Shown in pieces: positions 53,054-61,790 of a stretch of DNA of 64,000 nucleotides (position 1 is its first letter; every line of letters begins with the position of its first letter). The stretch lies in the NCBI RefSeq assembly GCF_000720925.1, contig NZ_JOEE01000005.1:1-64000 (forward strand), in the 5' to 3' direction. The notes beneath the pieces are model-generated. The model ran no database searches, was not told the origin of the DNA, and saw nothing but the letters and a program-made list of their open reading frames with translations. Source of the DNA: Phycicoccus jejuensis. GTDB lineage: Bacteria > Actinomycetota > Actinomycetes > Actinomycetales > Dermatophilaceae. Position numbers and translations under genes: made by a program.

Positions 53054-55105
53054 GTGAGCGGGACGGACGAGGCGGGGGAGCAGCTGGCCCTCCTCGCCGG
53101 TGCCCGGCCCGCCCGCCCGCGCCTGCGGGGCGAGGACCCTCCGGCCGACGAGCGTCCCGTCGCGCTCGTCCAGGTCGACACCGGCCTGGCCCACCTCGAC
53201 CGGCCGTTCGAGTACGTCGTCCCCGCGTCGATGGCGCAGGGCGCGATCCCCGGGGCGCGGGTCAAGGTCCGCTTCGCCGGGCAGGACCTCGACGGCTGGG
53301 TTCTCGAGCGTCGGGACGAGGCCGAGCACACCGGGCGGCTCAGCCCCCTGCGGAGGCTCGTCTCGCCCGAACCGGTCCTCACCCCGGCCGTCCTCGACGC
53401 GGCGCGCACCGTGACCCGCCGGTACGCCGGCACCCTCGGCGACGTCCTGCGCCTCGCGGTGCCCCCGCGGCACGCTCGCGCCGAGCAGGCGCTCGCCGCC
53501 GACGCCCCCGAGCACCCGCCGCTGCCGGACGCCCCGTCCGGGGCCTGGGCGCCGTACCCGGCGGGGGAGGCGTTCCTCGCCCGGCTGCGCTCCGGGGGCG
53601 ACCCCGGCGCCGCGGTCCTCGCCCTGCCGGCCACCGACCCGTCGCGGGCCTGGCCGGCCCTGCTCGCCGAGGCGGTGCGGGCCACGGTCGAGGGCGGGCG
53701 CGGGGCGGTCGTCGTCGTGCCGGACCACCGTGACGTCGTGCGGACGGAGGCCGCGCTCGTCGCGGCGCTCGGTCCGGGCCGGCACACCCGCCTGACCGCC
53801 GACCAGGGCCCGCAGGCCCGCTACACCGCCTTCCTCAAGGCGCTGCGCGGCCACGTGCCGGTCGTCGTCGGCACCCGCGCGGCGGCCTTCGCCCCGGTCG
53901 CCGACCTCGGGCTCGTCGTCTGGTGGGACGACGGCGACGACCTGCTCGACGAGCCACGGGCCCCCTACCCGCACGTCCGTGAGGTGCTGCTCGCCCGGGC
54001 CGCGCGCGAGGGCACGGCCGTGCTCGCCGCCGGCCACGTGCGCTCCGCGGCCGTCGCCGACCTCGTCGCGTCCGGGCGTCTCTCGGTCGTCGAGGCCCCG
54101 CGGCGGGCCGTCCGCGATGCCGTGCCCGCCGTCCGCGTCGCCGGGGAGGGCGCCGACGTCGAGCGGGACCCCGCGGTGGCGGCGGCCCACCTGCCGAGCG
54201 TGGCCTGGCGGGCCGCGAAGGAGGCGCTCGCGGCGGGGCCGGTGCTCGTCCAGGTGCCACGGCGCGGCTACCTGCCCTCGCTCTCGTGCCAGGACTGTCG
54301 TCGCCCCGCCCGCTGCCGGGTGTGCTCGGGCCCGCTCGGGCTCACCGGCCCGCAGGGTCCGCCCGCGTGCCGCTGGTGCGGTCGCGTCGAGACCGCCTTC
54401 TCCTGCCCCAGCTGCTCCGGCACCCGGCTGCGCTCGTCGGTCGTCGGTGCCCGGCGGACCGCCGAGGAGCTCGGGCGCGCCTTTCCCGGCGTCCCCGTGG
54501 AGCGCTCGGGTGCGGGCACGGTGCTCGACGCGGTCGAGGGCACCCCGCGCCTCGTCGTCGCGACGCCCGGCGCGGAGCCGGTGGCCGAGAGCGGGTACGC
54601 CGCTGCCCTCCTCCTCGACGCGTGGGCCCTGCTCGACCGGCCCACGCTCGACGCCGGCGAGGAGGCGCTGCGCCGGTGGTGCTCCGCCGCCGCGCTCGTG
54701 CGTCCGGCTGCGGCCGGTGGCCGCGTCGTGCTCGCCGGCGCGCCGCTCCACGTCACCGTCCCCGCGGTCGAGGCACTCGTGCGCTGGGACCCCGCGTGGT
54801 TCGCCGAGCGCGAGCTCGCCGAGCGGCGCGAGCTGTCGCTGCCCCCCACGGCGCGCGTCGCGGCCCTGACCGGCTCCCGGGCCGCCGTGGCCGCCGCCCT
54901 CGACGAGCTCACGCTGCCGGAGGGAGGTACCGTGCTGGGTCCGCTGCCGCACGGCGAGCAGCGCTGGCGCACCCTCGTCACCGTGCCGACCGGTGCCGGT
55001 CCGGAGCTGACGAGCGAGCTCTCCGCCCTCCGGGCCAAGGCGTCGGCCCGCAAGGACCCCGACCCGGTCACCGTGCGGGTCGACCCGCGCGACCCCGCCG
55101 GCTGA
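53054..55105 (+). CDS. priA: PriA-like primosomal protein, helicase motifs degenerate
   Basis: 683 aa. The 3'-DNA-binding domain (FEYVVPASMAQGAIPGARVK, VKVRFAGQDLDGWV) and the eight-cysteine zinc domain (CQDCRRPARCRVC, CRWCGRVETAFSCPSC) are conserved. Where E. coli PriA has Walker A (GxTGSGKT) this protein has LALPATDPSRAWPALLAEAV, and DEEH is replaced by VWWDDGDDLLDEP, so ATPase and helicase activity are not expected. This loss is known across Actinobacteria. It presumably still recruits the replisome at restart sites. Confidence 0.92.
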   Translation: MSGTDEAGEQLALLAGARPARPRLRGEDPPADERPVALVQVDTGLAHLDRPFEYVVPASMAQGAIPGARVKVRFAGQDLDGWVLERRDEAEHTGRLSPLRRLVSPEPVLTPAVLDAARTVTRRYAGTLGDVLRLAVPPRHARAEQALAADAPEHPPLPDAPSGAWAPYPAGEAFLARLRSGGDPGAAVLALPATDPSRAWPALLAEAVRATVEGGRGAVVVVPDHRDVVRTEAALVAALGPGRHTRLTADQGPQARYTAFLKALRGHVPVVVGTRAAAFAPVADLGLVVWWDDGDDLLDEPRAPYPHVREVLLARAAREGTAVLAAGHVRSAAVADLVASGRLSVVEAPRRAVRDAVPAVRVAGEGADVERDPAVAAAHLPSVAWRAAKEALAAGPVLVQVPRRGYLPSLSCQDCRRPARCRVCSGPLGLTGPQGPPACRWCGRVETAFSCPSCSGTRLRSSVVGARRTAEELGRAFPGVPVERSGAGTVLDAVEGTPRLVVATPGAEPVAESGYAAALLLDAWALLDRPTLDAGEEALRRWCSAAALVRPAAAGGRVVLAGAPLHVTVPAVEALVRWDPAWFAERELAERRELSLPPTARVAALTGSRAAVAAALDELTLPEGGTVLGPLPHGEQRWRTLVTVPTGAGPELTSELSALRAKASARKDPDPVTVRVDPRDPAG

Positions 55106-55127
55106 CCGGCGGCGCCACCGGCCCTCC

Positions 55128-55133
55128 TAGACT
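55128..55133 (+). promoter_or_regulatory. Putative -10 box (TAGACT), leaderless fmt
   Basis: TAGACT lies 6 nt before GTG 55140. Confidence 0.55.
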
Positions 55134-55139
55134 CGCCGG

Positions 55140-56075
55140 GTGCGCCTCGTCCTCGCCGGAACCCCCGACACCGCCGTCCCGTCGCTGCGGGCGCTGCTCG
55201 CCTCGCGCCACGAGGTGGCCGCCGTCGTGACCCGCCCGGACGCCCGCGCGGGCCGGGGCCGGACGCTGCACCCGTCACCGGTCAAGGAGGTCGCGCTCGA
55301 GCACGGCCTCGAGGTGCTGACCCCGGCGCGCCCCGGAGACCCCGACTTCCTCGACCGGCTGCGCGAGATCGCCCCCGACTGCTGCCCGGTCGTGGCCTAC
55401 GGCGCGCTCCTGCCCCGGCCGGCTCTCGACGTACCGCGGCACGGCTGGGTCAACCTCCACTTCTCGCTGCTGCCCGCGTGGCGTGGCGCCGCGCCGGTGC
55501 AGCGCGCCGTCATGGCCGGGGACGAGGTGACCGGCGCCAGCACGTTCGTCATCGAGGAGGGCCTCGACACCGGGCCGGTGCTGGGGACGGTGACGGAGCC
55601 GGTGCGCCCCACCGACACCGCGGGGACGCTCCTCGAGCGGCTCGCCGGCATCGGCGCCGGGCTGCTCGTCGCGACGATGGACGGCCTGGAGGACGGCTCC
55701 CTGCGCGGCGTGCCCCAGCCCGACGACGGCGTCAGCCACGCCCCCAAGCTCACGGTGGCCGAGTGCGAGGTCCGCTGGTCGCTCCCCGCCCACCTCGTCG
55801 ACCGGCAGGTGCGCGGCGCCACGCCGAACCCCGGCGCCTGGAGCACCTTCCGGGACGAGCGGCTCGGCATCGGCCCGTTCGCCACCGCCGACCTGCCGCC
55901 GGACCTCCCGGCGCTCGCGGCGGGCGAGCTGCACGCCACCAAGCGCGCCCTCCTCGTGGGCACCGCCTCCGGCCCGGTCGTGCTCGGCGAGGTGCGTCCC
56001 CAGGGCAAGCGCGCGATGGCCGCCGCCGACTGGGCCCGCGGCGTGCGGATCGCGCCGGGGGAGCGGCTGGGCTGA
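55140..56075 (+). CDS. fmt: Methionyl-tRNA formyltransferase
   Basis: 311 aa. Folate-dependent formyltransferase core with [20 protein letters not shown] (catalytic Asn/His and the SLLP loop) and [14 protein letters not shown] (Asp). The C-terminal OB-like tRNA-binding domain ends [16 protein letters not shown]. Normal length. It converges on a minus-strand gene with a 14-bp gap and no separate terminator. Confidence 0.96.
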   Translation: MRLVLAGTPDTAVPSLRALLASRHEVAAVVTRPDARAGRGRTLHPSPVKEVALEHGLEVLTPARPGDPDFLDRLREIAPDCCPVVAYGALLPRPALDVPRHGWVNLHFSLLPAWRGAAPVQRAVMAGDEVTGASTFVIEEGLDTGPVLGTVTEPVRPTDTAGTLLERLAGIGAGLLVATMDGLEDGSLRGVPQPDDGVSHAPKLTVAECEVRWSLPAHLVDRQVRGATPNPGAWSTFRDERLGIGPFATADLPPDLPALAAGELHATKRALLVGTASGPVVLGEVRPQGKRAMAAADWARGVRIAPGERLG

Positions 56076-56089
56076 CGGCCCGGGCGGCC

Positions 56090-56776
56090 TCAGCCACCCG
56101 GCAGGGGCTGCTCCGGCAGCGGCCCGAGCCCGGCGAGGGCGGGCAGCCAGGGGGTGACGTCACCCCGGACGACGAGGGCGCGCACCTCGTCGGCCGTCCG
56201 GCGCGCGGTGACGGCCCGGAGGAGGTCGACGGTGTCGGCGCGCAGGAGGACCGCGGCGTCCTCCGGTCGCCCGGACGTGACGCGGACGCGGGTGCCGTCG
56301 TCGAGCCCGAGCGGGGGCAGGCCGTCGCCGGCCTGCGCGACGCGGCCGAGCATCCGGTCGAGGACGATCTCGACGCCTGCGCCCGAGCGGCCGCCCGGCT
56401 CGCCGAGCGCACCGCGCAGGTCCTGCTCGTGGATGACGACGTCACCGAGCGGCCGCGTGCCGTGGGCCGTCATCCACTGCACGAGGCCCGGTGCGAGGGA
56501 ACGCCACTCGTCGACGAGTGTGCTGACGTGGCGGCCCCGGCGCGCCTCCACCTGGGCGGCCGTCCACTCCTCGCCGTGGTCGTCCGGCTCGTTGCCGTCG
56601 AGCACGTCGGCGCCGAGGCCGACCATGTGCGAGAGCAGGTCGCGGGCGCTCCAAGCGGGCGTGGCGGGGACGCGGACCTCCATCCGGTCGTCGCCGGCCG
56701 CGAGCACGAGGGCGCAGACGCGCTCGTGCGCCTCGCGCCAGGCCGCGACCGCCGGGTCGGTGGTCCCGGTGGTCAT
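56090..56776 (-). CDS. Maleylpyruvate isomerase-family mycothiol-dependent protein
   Basis: 228 aa. MDMPI N-terminal four-helix domain with metal ligands: H in WSARDLLSHMVGLGAD, and the C-terminal pair in VVIHEQDLRGALGEPG. A second small domain follows (VTSGRPEDAAVLLRADTVDL), the SCP-like part of these actinobacterial proteins. Mycothiol dependence is inferred from the family. ATG overlaps the stop of the DinB-pentapeptide gene; the two likely form an operon. Confidence 0.85.
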   Translation of the reverse strand: MTTGTTDPAVAAWREAHERVCALVLAAGDDRMEVRVPATPAWSARDLLSHMVGLGADVLDGNEPDDHGEEWTAAQVEARRGRHVSTLVDEWRSLAPGLVQWMTAHGTRPLGDVVIHEQDLRGALGEPGGRSGAGVEIVLDRMLGRVAQAGDGLPPLGLDDGTRVRVTSGRPEDAAVLLRADTVDLLRAVTARRTADEVRALVVRGDVTPWLPALAGLGPLPEQPLPGG

Positions 56777-57579
56777 CGGGCCTCCAGTGCCGCGAGGTCG
56801 CGCTCGGCGTAGCGCCGGTGCCACCACTCCTCGGTGAGGATGGTCAGCAGGCACTCGCGCACCGGGAAGGCCTCCGGCTCGGGCCAGCCCGGCGCGTCGA
56901 CGGGCACCGTGTCGCGGGCGAGGTCGTCGTCGCCGAGTGTGGCGAGGTGCGCCCGGACCCGGTCGGCACGGTCACGGCGCAGCGCGAGCGCCACCTCGAG
57001 GTCGGGCCGGGCGTCCCGGTCGGCGGTGAACGCGTCGGTGTCCGGAGCCTCCTCCCAGGGCAGGGAGAGCGGGTCCCAGGGCGCCGGGTCGCCCTGGACA
57101 GCGCGCAGCAGCCAGCACTCCGTCGCGAACGCGAGATGGCGCAGCGTGTCGACGAACGACCACTCGCCGTCGACGCGCTCGTGCAGGAGGGCGGGGTCGA
57201 GACGGCGGGCCCGCTCGACCGTCCCGGCCCACAGGTCCTCGAGGACGTCCCAGGCGTGCCGGAAGCCGTCGGCGTCCGTCGGCCGGATGTCGGCGTGCCC
57301 CCGTGCGGTCCGGTCGAGCTCGGCGACGACGAGCGGGGCGACGTCGACCCCGTTGACGACGAGCCGGCCGATCTCGCCGCTCACCTCCAGGCCCTCCACG
57401 TAAGCGCCCCGGACCCGCACGTCGGCGAGCAGGACGTCGCGCAGGAGCATCCCGGAGAGGTCGGCGGAGCGCAGCCGCGCCCCTCGCAGGCGGACCTGCT
57501 CGGCGGTGGCGCCGCTCAGGTCGACGCGCCGCGCGCTCGTCCCGGAGAGGTCGAGGCCCTCGTGGTCCACGGTGTCCAT
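56773..57579 (-). CDS. DinB-domain protein fused to an N-terminal pentapeptide-repeat segment
   Basis: 268 aa. Residues ~8-65 read as pentapeptide-like repeats (DLSGTSARRVDLSGATAEQV, ADLSGMLLRDV), with the A(D/N)LxG rhythm. From ~105 a DinB_2 domain follows with histidines in FVDTLRHLAFATECWLL and LLTILTEEWWHRRYAERDL. Leaderless ATG behind TAGCGT. The fusion recurs in actinobacteria; the repeat may serve as an oligomer edge. Substrate unknown. Confidence 0.82.
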   Translation of the reverse strand: MDTVDHEGLDLSGTSARRVDLSGATAEQVRLRGARLRSADLSGMLLRDVLLADVRVRGAYVEGLEVSGEIGRLVVNGVDVAPLVVAELDRTARGHADIRPTDADGFRHAWDVLEDLWAGTVERARRLDPALLHERVDGEWSFVDTLRHLAFATECWLLRAVQGDPAPWDPLSLPWEEAPDTDAFTADRDARPDLEVALALRRDRADRVRAHLATLGDDDLARDTVPVDAPGWPEPEAFPVRECLLTILTEEWWHRRYAERDLAALEAR

Positions 57580-57585
57580 GGGCCC

Positions 57586-57591
57586 ACGCTA
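57586..57591 (-). promoter_or_regulatory. Putative -10 box (TAGCGT), leaderless DinB-pentapeptide gene
   Basis: On the minus strand TAGCGT lies 6 nt before ATG 57579. Back to back with the rsmB promoter, about 47 bp away. Confidence 0.55.
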
Positions 57592-57638
57592 GGGGTGGAT
57601 GCGGACGAGGGGCGTCCGCTGTCCCGACCGGCCGCCGG

Positions 57639-57644
57639 TAGCCT
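57639..57644 (+). promoter_or_regulatory. Putative -10 box (TAGCCT), leaderless rsmB
   Basis: TAGCCT lies 6 nt before GTG 57651. The sequence GTAGCCTGCTGCGGTG contains no ribosome site. Confidence 0.55.
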
Positions 57645-57650
57645 GCTGCG

Positions 57651-59141
57651 GTGCCCGACCGACCCACCCGCCCCCACGGCCGCGGGCCGCGGCAGCGCTC
57701 CCGGACCGCCCCCGCGCAGCGCACCCGCGCCGCCGAGCCCACCCGCTTCGCCGCCTACACCCTCCTGCGGGCGGTCGCCGACGGCGCCTACGCCAACCTC
57801 GAGCTGCCGCAGATCCTCCGCCGTCGCCGGCTCGAGGGGCGCGACGCCGCCTTCACGACCGAGCTGGCGTTCGGGACGCTGCGCTGGCAGGGCCTGTACG
57901 ACAAGGTGATCGAGGTGGCCGCCGGTCGCCCGGTGGAGCGGCTCGACCCGGCGGTCCTCGACGTCCTGCGCATCGGCGTGCACCAGATGCTCGGGATGCG
58001 CGTCGCGCCGCACGCCGCGGCCGACCAGACCGTCGGGCTCGCCCGCAGCGTCGCGAGCCAGGGGGCGGGCGGCCTCGTCAACGCGGTCTTGCGCCGGGTG
58101 GGGGAGCGCCCGCTCGAGGAGTGGGTCGAGGAGGTCGCCCCGCGCGACGGCGGGAGCGCCGCGCTCGCGGTGCGCCACTCGCACCCCGAGTGGGTCGTCA
58201 AGGCCCTGCGCGCCGCCCTCCTCGGGCACGGTCGCGCGACGCCCGAGACGGTCGACGCCGAGCTCGACGCCCTCCTCGCCGCCGACAACGTCCCGCCGGT
58301 CGTGCACCTCGTCGCGCGCCCCGGGCTCGCGACCGTCGAGGAGCTGCTCGAGGACGCCGACGCCGAGGCCAGCCTCGGTTCGCCCATCGGCGCGGTGCTC
58401 CACGGCGGGGACCCGGGCCGCATCGCCGCGGTGCGCGACGGTCGGGCCGCGGTGCAGGACGAGGGGTCGCAGCACCTCGCGCTCGCGCTGGCCGCGGTCG
58501 ACGTGCCCGACGACGCCCCGGCCCGCTGGCTCGACCTGTGCGCCGGCCCCGGTGGCAAGGCCGGCGTGCTCGGGGCCCTGGCGCTACAGCGCGGCGCGGA
58601 CCTCACGGCCGTCGAGGTCAGCGAGCACCGGGCCGACCTCGTGCGCTCGAGCCTCGCCGCCCTCGGCCAGCGTGCCGAGGACGCCGGACGCTCCGTCGAG
58701 GTCCGCACCGCCGACGGCCGCGAGATCGGCGAGGACGAACCCGCTTCTTACGCGAGGGTGCTCGTCGACGCGCCGTGCACCGGGCTCGGTGCGCTGCGCC
58801 GCCGGGCCGAGGCGCGCTGGAGGCGCACGCCGGCCGACCTCGCCTCCCTCGGACCGCTGCAGCGCGCGCTCCTCGCGTCGGCGCTCGACGCCGTCGCGCC
58901 CGGTGGGGTCGTCGCCTACGCGACGTGCAGCCCGCACGTGGCCGAGACACGGTTCGTCGTCGGCGACGTGCTCAAGAAGCGCGACGACGTCGAGGTCCTC
59001 GACGCCCGTCCGTTCGTGCGCGACGCCGCCGGCGAGCAGCTGGCCGAGCTCGGCGACGGCCCGTACGTGCAGCTGTGGCCGCACGTGCACGGGACCGACG
59101 CGATGTTCCTCGCCCTCCTGCGCAAGCGGCCGGAGGCCTGA
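57651..59141 (+). CDS. rsmB: 16S rRNA (cytosine-C5)-methyltransferase RsmB/Sun
   Basis: 496 aa. A NusB-like N-terminal domain ([23 protein letters not shown] helices) follows a basic ~35-residue extension ([20 protein letters not shown]). The methyltransferase domain has SAM motif [18 protein letters not shown], and the two cysteines in [15 protein letters not shown] (motif IV) and [13 protein letters not shown] (motif VI, catalytic Cys). Methylates 16S C967 in E. coli. Order fmt - rsmB - rpe - rib matches mycobacteria. Confidence 0.95.
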   Translation: MPDRPTRPHGRGPRQRSRTAPAQRTRAAEPTRFAAYTLLRAVADGAYANLELPQILRRRRLEGRDAAFTTELAFGTLRWQGLYDKVIEVAAGRPVERLDPAVLDVLRIGVHQMLGMRVAPHAAADQTVGLARSVASQGAGGLVNAVLRRVGERPLEEWVEEVAPRDGGSAALAVRHSHPEWVVKALRAALLGHGRATPETVDAELDALLAADNVPPVVHLVARPGLATVEELLEDADAEASLGSPIGAVLHGGDPGRIAAVRDGRAAVQDEGSQHLALALAAVDVPDDAPARWLDLCAGPGGKAGVLGALALQRGADLTAVEVSEHRADLVRSSLAALGQRAEDAGRSVEVRTADGREIGEDEPASYARVLVDAPCTGLGALRRRAEARWRRTPADLASLGPLQRALLASALDAVAPGGVVAYATCSPHVAETRFVVGDVLKKRDDVEVLDARPFVRDAAGEQLAELGDGPYVQLWPHVHGTDAMFLALLRKRPEA

Positions 59142-59175
59142 GCCCGGCTGCGCCCGGACCGCCGAACGACCTCGC

Positions 59176-59181
59176 TAGGGT
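59176..59181 (+). promoter_or_regulatory. Putative -10 box (TAGGGT), leaderless rpe
   Basis: TAGGGT lies 7 nt before GTG 59189. Confidence 0.55.
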
Positions 59182-59188
59182 GGCGGGC

Positions 59189-59845
59189 GTGCAGATCTCG
59201 CCCTCGATCCTCTCGGCCGACTTCGCCAACCTCCAGTCCGAGCTCGAGGCGATCGCCACGGCCGACTGGGCGCACGTCGACGTCATGGACAACCACTTCG
59301 TCCCCAACCTCACCCTCGGCCCGCCGGTCGTCGAGGCGCTGCTCAAGGTCTCGCCGGTCCCGCTCGACTGCCACCTGATGATCGAGGACCCCGACCGCTG
59401 GGCGCCGGGGTACGCCGAGGCCGGGGCGCAGTCGGTGACCTTCCACGTCGAGGCAGCCACCGACCCCGTCGCCACGGCCCGCGCCATCCGCGCCGCCGGC
59501 GCCCGCGCCGCCTTCGCGGTCAAGCCGGGCACCGACTTCGCCCCCTACGAGGACCTGCTCGCCGAGGTCGACATGGTCCTCGTCATGACCGTCGAGCCCG
59601 GGTTCGGCGGCCAGTCCTTCATGGCCGACCAGATGCCCAAGGTCCGCCAGGTCCGCGAGGCGGTGCGCCGGCGCGGTGGCGAGATCTGGGTGCAGGTCGA
59701 CGGCGGCGTGTCCGCGAGCACGATCGAGCAGTGCGCCGAGGCCGGGGCCGACGTGTTCGTCGCCGGGTCGGCCGTCTACGGCAAGGACTCCGCCGCCGAC
59801 GCCGTCGCCGAGCTGCGCGCCCTGGCCGAGAAGCACCGGCACTGA
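59189..59845 (+). CDS. rpe: Ribulose-phosphate 3-epimerase
   Basis: 218 aa TIM barrel. [19 protein letters not shown], metal and catalytic residues in [17 protein letters not shown] and [26 protein letters not shown], and [20 protein letters not shown]. Pentose phosphate pathway; it supplies ribulose-5-phosphate, which the neighbouring RibBA also uses, though the link may be fortuitous. Confidence 0.96.
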   Translation: MQISPSILSADFANLQSELEAIATADWAHVDVMDNHFVPNLTLGPPVVEALLKVSPVPLDCHLMIEDPDRWAPGYAEAGAQSVTFHVEAATDPVATARAIRAAGARAAFAVKPGTDFAPYEDLLAEVDMVLVMTVEPGFGGQSFMADQMPKVRQVREAVRRRGGEIWVQVDGGVSASTIEQCAEAGADVFVAGSAVYGKDSAADAVAELRALAEKHRH

Positions 59846-59847
59846 GC

Positions 59848-60459
59848 GTGCCCTCCCTCGCCGGGCGCCTCGCGCAGGAGGACGGCTTCGCTGCCGACCT
59901 CGACCTGACCGAGGGGCTCGCTCCCGGCGAGGTTCTGGCCGGCGCCGAGCTCGAGGGCTGCCGCCTGACCGGGGCGGTGCTCGAGCGGGCCGTCCTGCGG
60001 GACTGCACCTTCACCGACTGCACGTTCACCGGGTGCGACCTCTCGATGGCCGTCCTCGACGGCTCGCGCTTCACCGACTGCCGGTTCGTCGAGTGCAAGG
60101 CCCTCGGCGTCGTCTGGGCCCGGGCGGCGCCCGCACCGCTCTCGACGCGGCCGTGGGACCTCGAGCGGTGCCGGCTCGACCTCGGCTCGTTCCGTGACGC
60201 CGCCGCCGCGGGGTCGCGGTTCGTGGACTGCTCGATGCGGGAGGTCGACCTCGCCGGTGCCGACCTGCGCCGCGCGACCTTCACCGGGTCCGACCTCGCC
60301 GGCGCGACCTTCGCCGGAACCGACCTGCGGGAGGCCGACCTCGTCGGGGCCTCCGGCTACGTGGTCGACCCGACCGAGAACCGGGTCCGCGGCCTGCGCG
60401 TCGACGCGGTCGCGGCCGGCGGCATCCTCCGCGCGCTGGGGCTTGTCGTCGAGGGCTGA
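59848..60459 (+). CDS. Pentapeptide-repeat protein, Qnr/McbG-like
   Basis: 203 aa. Repeats with the A/C-(D/N/T)-(L/F)-x-x rhythm form a right-handed beta-helix in two blocks (CRLTGAVLERAVLRDCTFTD... and FVDCSMREVDLAGADLRRAT...) split by a short loop containing PLSTRPWDLERC. The end GYVVDPTENRVRGLRVDAVA, then GGILRALGLVVEG, is the dimerisation tail of the Qnr/McbG class. Such DNA-mimic proteins can protect gyrase, but many have unknown roles and no resistance is shown. Starts 2 nt after rpe, so probably co-transcribed. Confidence 0.83.
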   Translation: MPSLAGRLAQEDGFAADLDLTEGLAPGEVLAGAELEGCRLTGAVLERAVLRDCTFTDCTFTGCDLSMAVLDGSRFTDCRFVECKALGVVWARAAPAPLSTRPWDLERCRLDLGSFRDAAAAGSRFVDCSMREVDLAGADLRRATFTGSDLAGATFAGTDLREADLVGASGYVVDPTENRVRGLRVDAVAAGGILRALGLVVEG

Positions 60460-60516
60460 CCCGTCCGTGCGCGGGACGTCACACCGGACCTCGTGGCGGC
60501 CGACGGGGCGAGGGCG

Positions 60517-60522
60517 CATAAT
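60517..60522 (+). promoter_or_regulatory. Putative -10 box (CATAAT) of the rib operon
   Basis: CATAAT puts transcription start near 60529, right before the first strand of riboswitch helix P1 at 60531. Confidence 0.55.
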
Positions 60523-60530
60523 GGCCGCAT

Positions 60531-60657
60531 ACGTGCTCCGGGGTCGGTGCAATTCCGAACCGGTGGTGACAGTCCACGACCCGACCGCAGCCAGCGGCCG
60601 GTTGACGCGGTGAAACTCCGCGACCGACGGTGAGAGTCCGGATGGGAGGCAGCACGT
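60531..60657 (+). ncRNA. FMN riboswitch (RFN element)
   Basis: Conserved RFN blocks appear in order: GGGTCGGTGCAATTCCGAAC, CCGGTGGTGACAGTCC, GGTGAAACTCCG, CGACGGTGAGAGTCCGGATG and GGAGGCAGCACGT. Helix P1 pairs ACGTGCT (60531-60537) with AGCACGT (60651-60657). It lies upstream of ribD, the usual target. FMN binding represses riboflavin synthesis. Confidence 0.95.
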
Positions 60658-60659
60658 GT

Positions 60660-60681
60660 CGACGGGAGCAGTGTCCCGTCG
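60660..60681 (+). promoter_or_regulatory. Expression-platform hairpin after the FMN riboswitch
   Basis: Perfect 8-bp stem CGACGGGA / TCCCGTCG starting 2 nt after P1. The left arm region GTCGACGG (60658-60665) can instead pair with CCGTCGAC at 60718-60725, an alternative fold. No U tract follows, so the switch could work by Rho-dependent or translational control. The rest of the gap to ribD (60682-60777) shows one more small hairpin at about 60697-60714. Confidence 0.55.
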
Positions 60682-60777
60682 GCGGTCGCCGTGACCGCGC
60701 ACCGAGGTGTGCGCGAGCCGTCGACCCGTCCACCCGGAGCCCGACCGAGACCGGTTCGAGGCACGAGGACGGACACC

Positions 60778-61788
60778 GTGGAGCGAGACACCGCGCTGAT
60801 GCGCCGGGCGCTCGATGCCGCCGTGCGCGGGCCCGAGGCCGACCCCAACCCCCGTGTCGGCTGCGTCGTCACCGACCGCGACGGCGAGGTCGTCGGCGTC
60901 GGCCACCACCGCGGCGCCGGCACGCCGCACGCGGAGGTCGACGCGCTCGCCCAGGCCGGGGCCGCCGCCCGCGGCGGCACCGCCTACGTCACGCTCGAGC
61001 CGTGCGACCACACCGGGCGCACCGGCCCGTGCTCGCGCGCCCTCCTCGACGCCGGGGTGGCCCGGGTCGTCCACGCGGTGCCCGACCCGTCCGCCGAGGC
61101 CGCCGGTGGGGCCGAGCGGCTCGCGGCCGCCGGGGTCGCGGTGCAGGCCGGCGTCCTCGCCGAGGACGCCGAGGCGGTCAACCGCACTTGGTTGCACACC
61201 CGGCGCACCGGTCGTCCCTTCGTCACGTGGAAGGCCGCCGCCACCCTCGACGGGCGCTCGGCCGCCGCCGACGGCTCGAGCCGCTGGGTCACCGGGGAGG
61301 CCGCCCGCGCCGACGTCCACGCCCTGCGCGCCCGCTGCGGCGCGGTCCTCGTCGGCACCGGCACGGCCCTGGCCGACGACCCCGCCCTCACCGTCCGCGA
61401 CGCCGAGGGCCGCACCGTCGGCCGCCAGCCCCTGCGCGTCGTCGTCGGCAAGCGCGACCTGCCGGGCGGCGCCCGGCTCGCCGACGGCGTCGCCGAGACC
61501 CTGCACGTCCCGACGCACGACCCCGCCGCCGCCCTGGCGGCCGTCCACGCGCGCGGCGTCCACCACGTCCTGCTCGAGGGCGGGCCGACCCTCGCCGCCG
61601 CCTTCCTGCGGGCCGGTGTCGTCGACGAGGTCGTCGCCTACCTCGCCCCGGCCCTGCTCGGCGGCGGCCACCCCGTCGTCGGCAACCTCGGGGGCAGCTC
61701 GATCGGGGACGCCCTGCGCCTCGAGACCACCGACGTCACCGTGCTCGGTGGCGACGTCCGCATCACCGCCCGACCGCTGAGGAGCTGA
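60778..61788 (+). CDS. ribD: Bifunctional riboflavin deaminase/reductase RibD
   Basis: 336 aa. Deaminase domain with zinc ligands HAEVDALAQAG and LEPCDHTGRTGPCSRALLDA. The reductase domain has FVTWKAAATLDGRSAAADGS, DNA/AD loop GTGTALADDPALTVR and VLLEGGPTLAAAFL. GTG 60778 sits 9 nt after GAGGA; the frame is open further up but that part is riboswitch leader. First gene of ribD-ribE-ribBA-ribH. Confidence 0.95.
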   Translation: MERDTALMRRALDAAVRGPEADPNPRVGCVVTDRDGEVVGVGHHRGAGTPHAEVDALAQAGAAARGGTAYVTLEPCDHTGRTGPCSRALLDAGVARVVHAVPDPSAEAAGGAERLAAAGVAVQAGVLAEDAEAVNRTWLHTRRTGRPFVTWKAAATLDGRSAAADGSSRWVTGEAARADVHALRARCGAVLVGTGTALADDPALTVRDAEGRTVGRQPLRVVVGKRDLPGGARLADGVAETLHVPTHDPAAALAAVHARGVHHVLLEGGPTLAAAFLRAGVVDEVVAYLAPALLGGGHPVVGNLGGSSIGDALRLETTDVTVLGGDVRITARPLRS

Positions 61789-61790
61789 CC

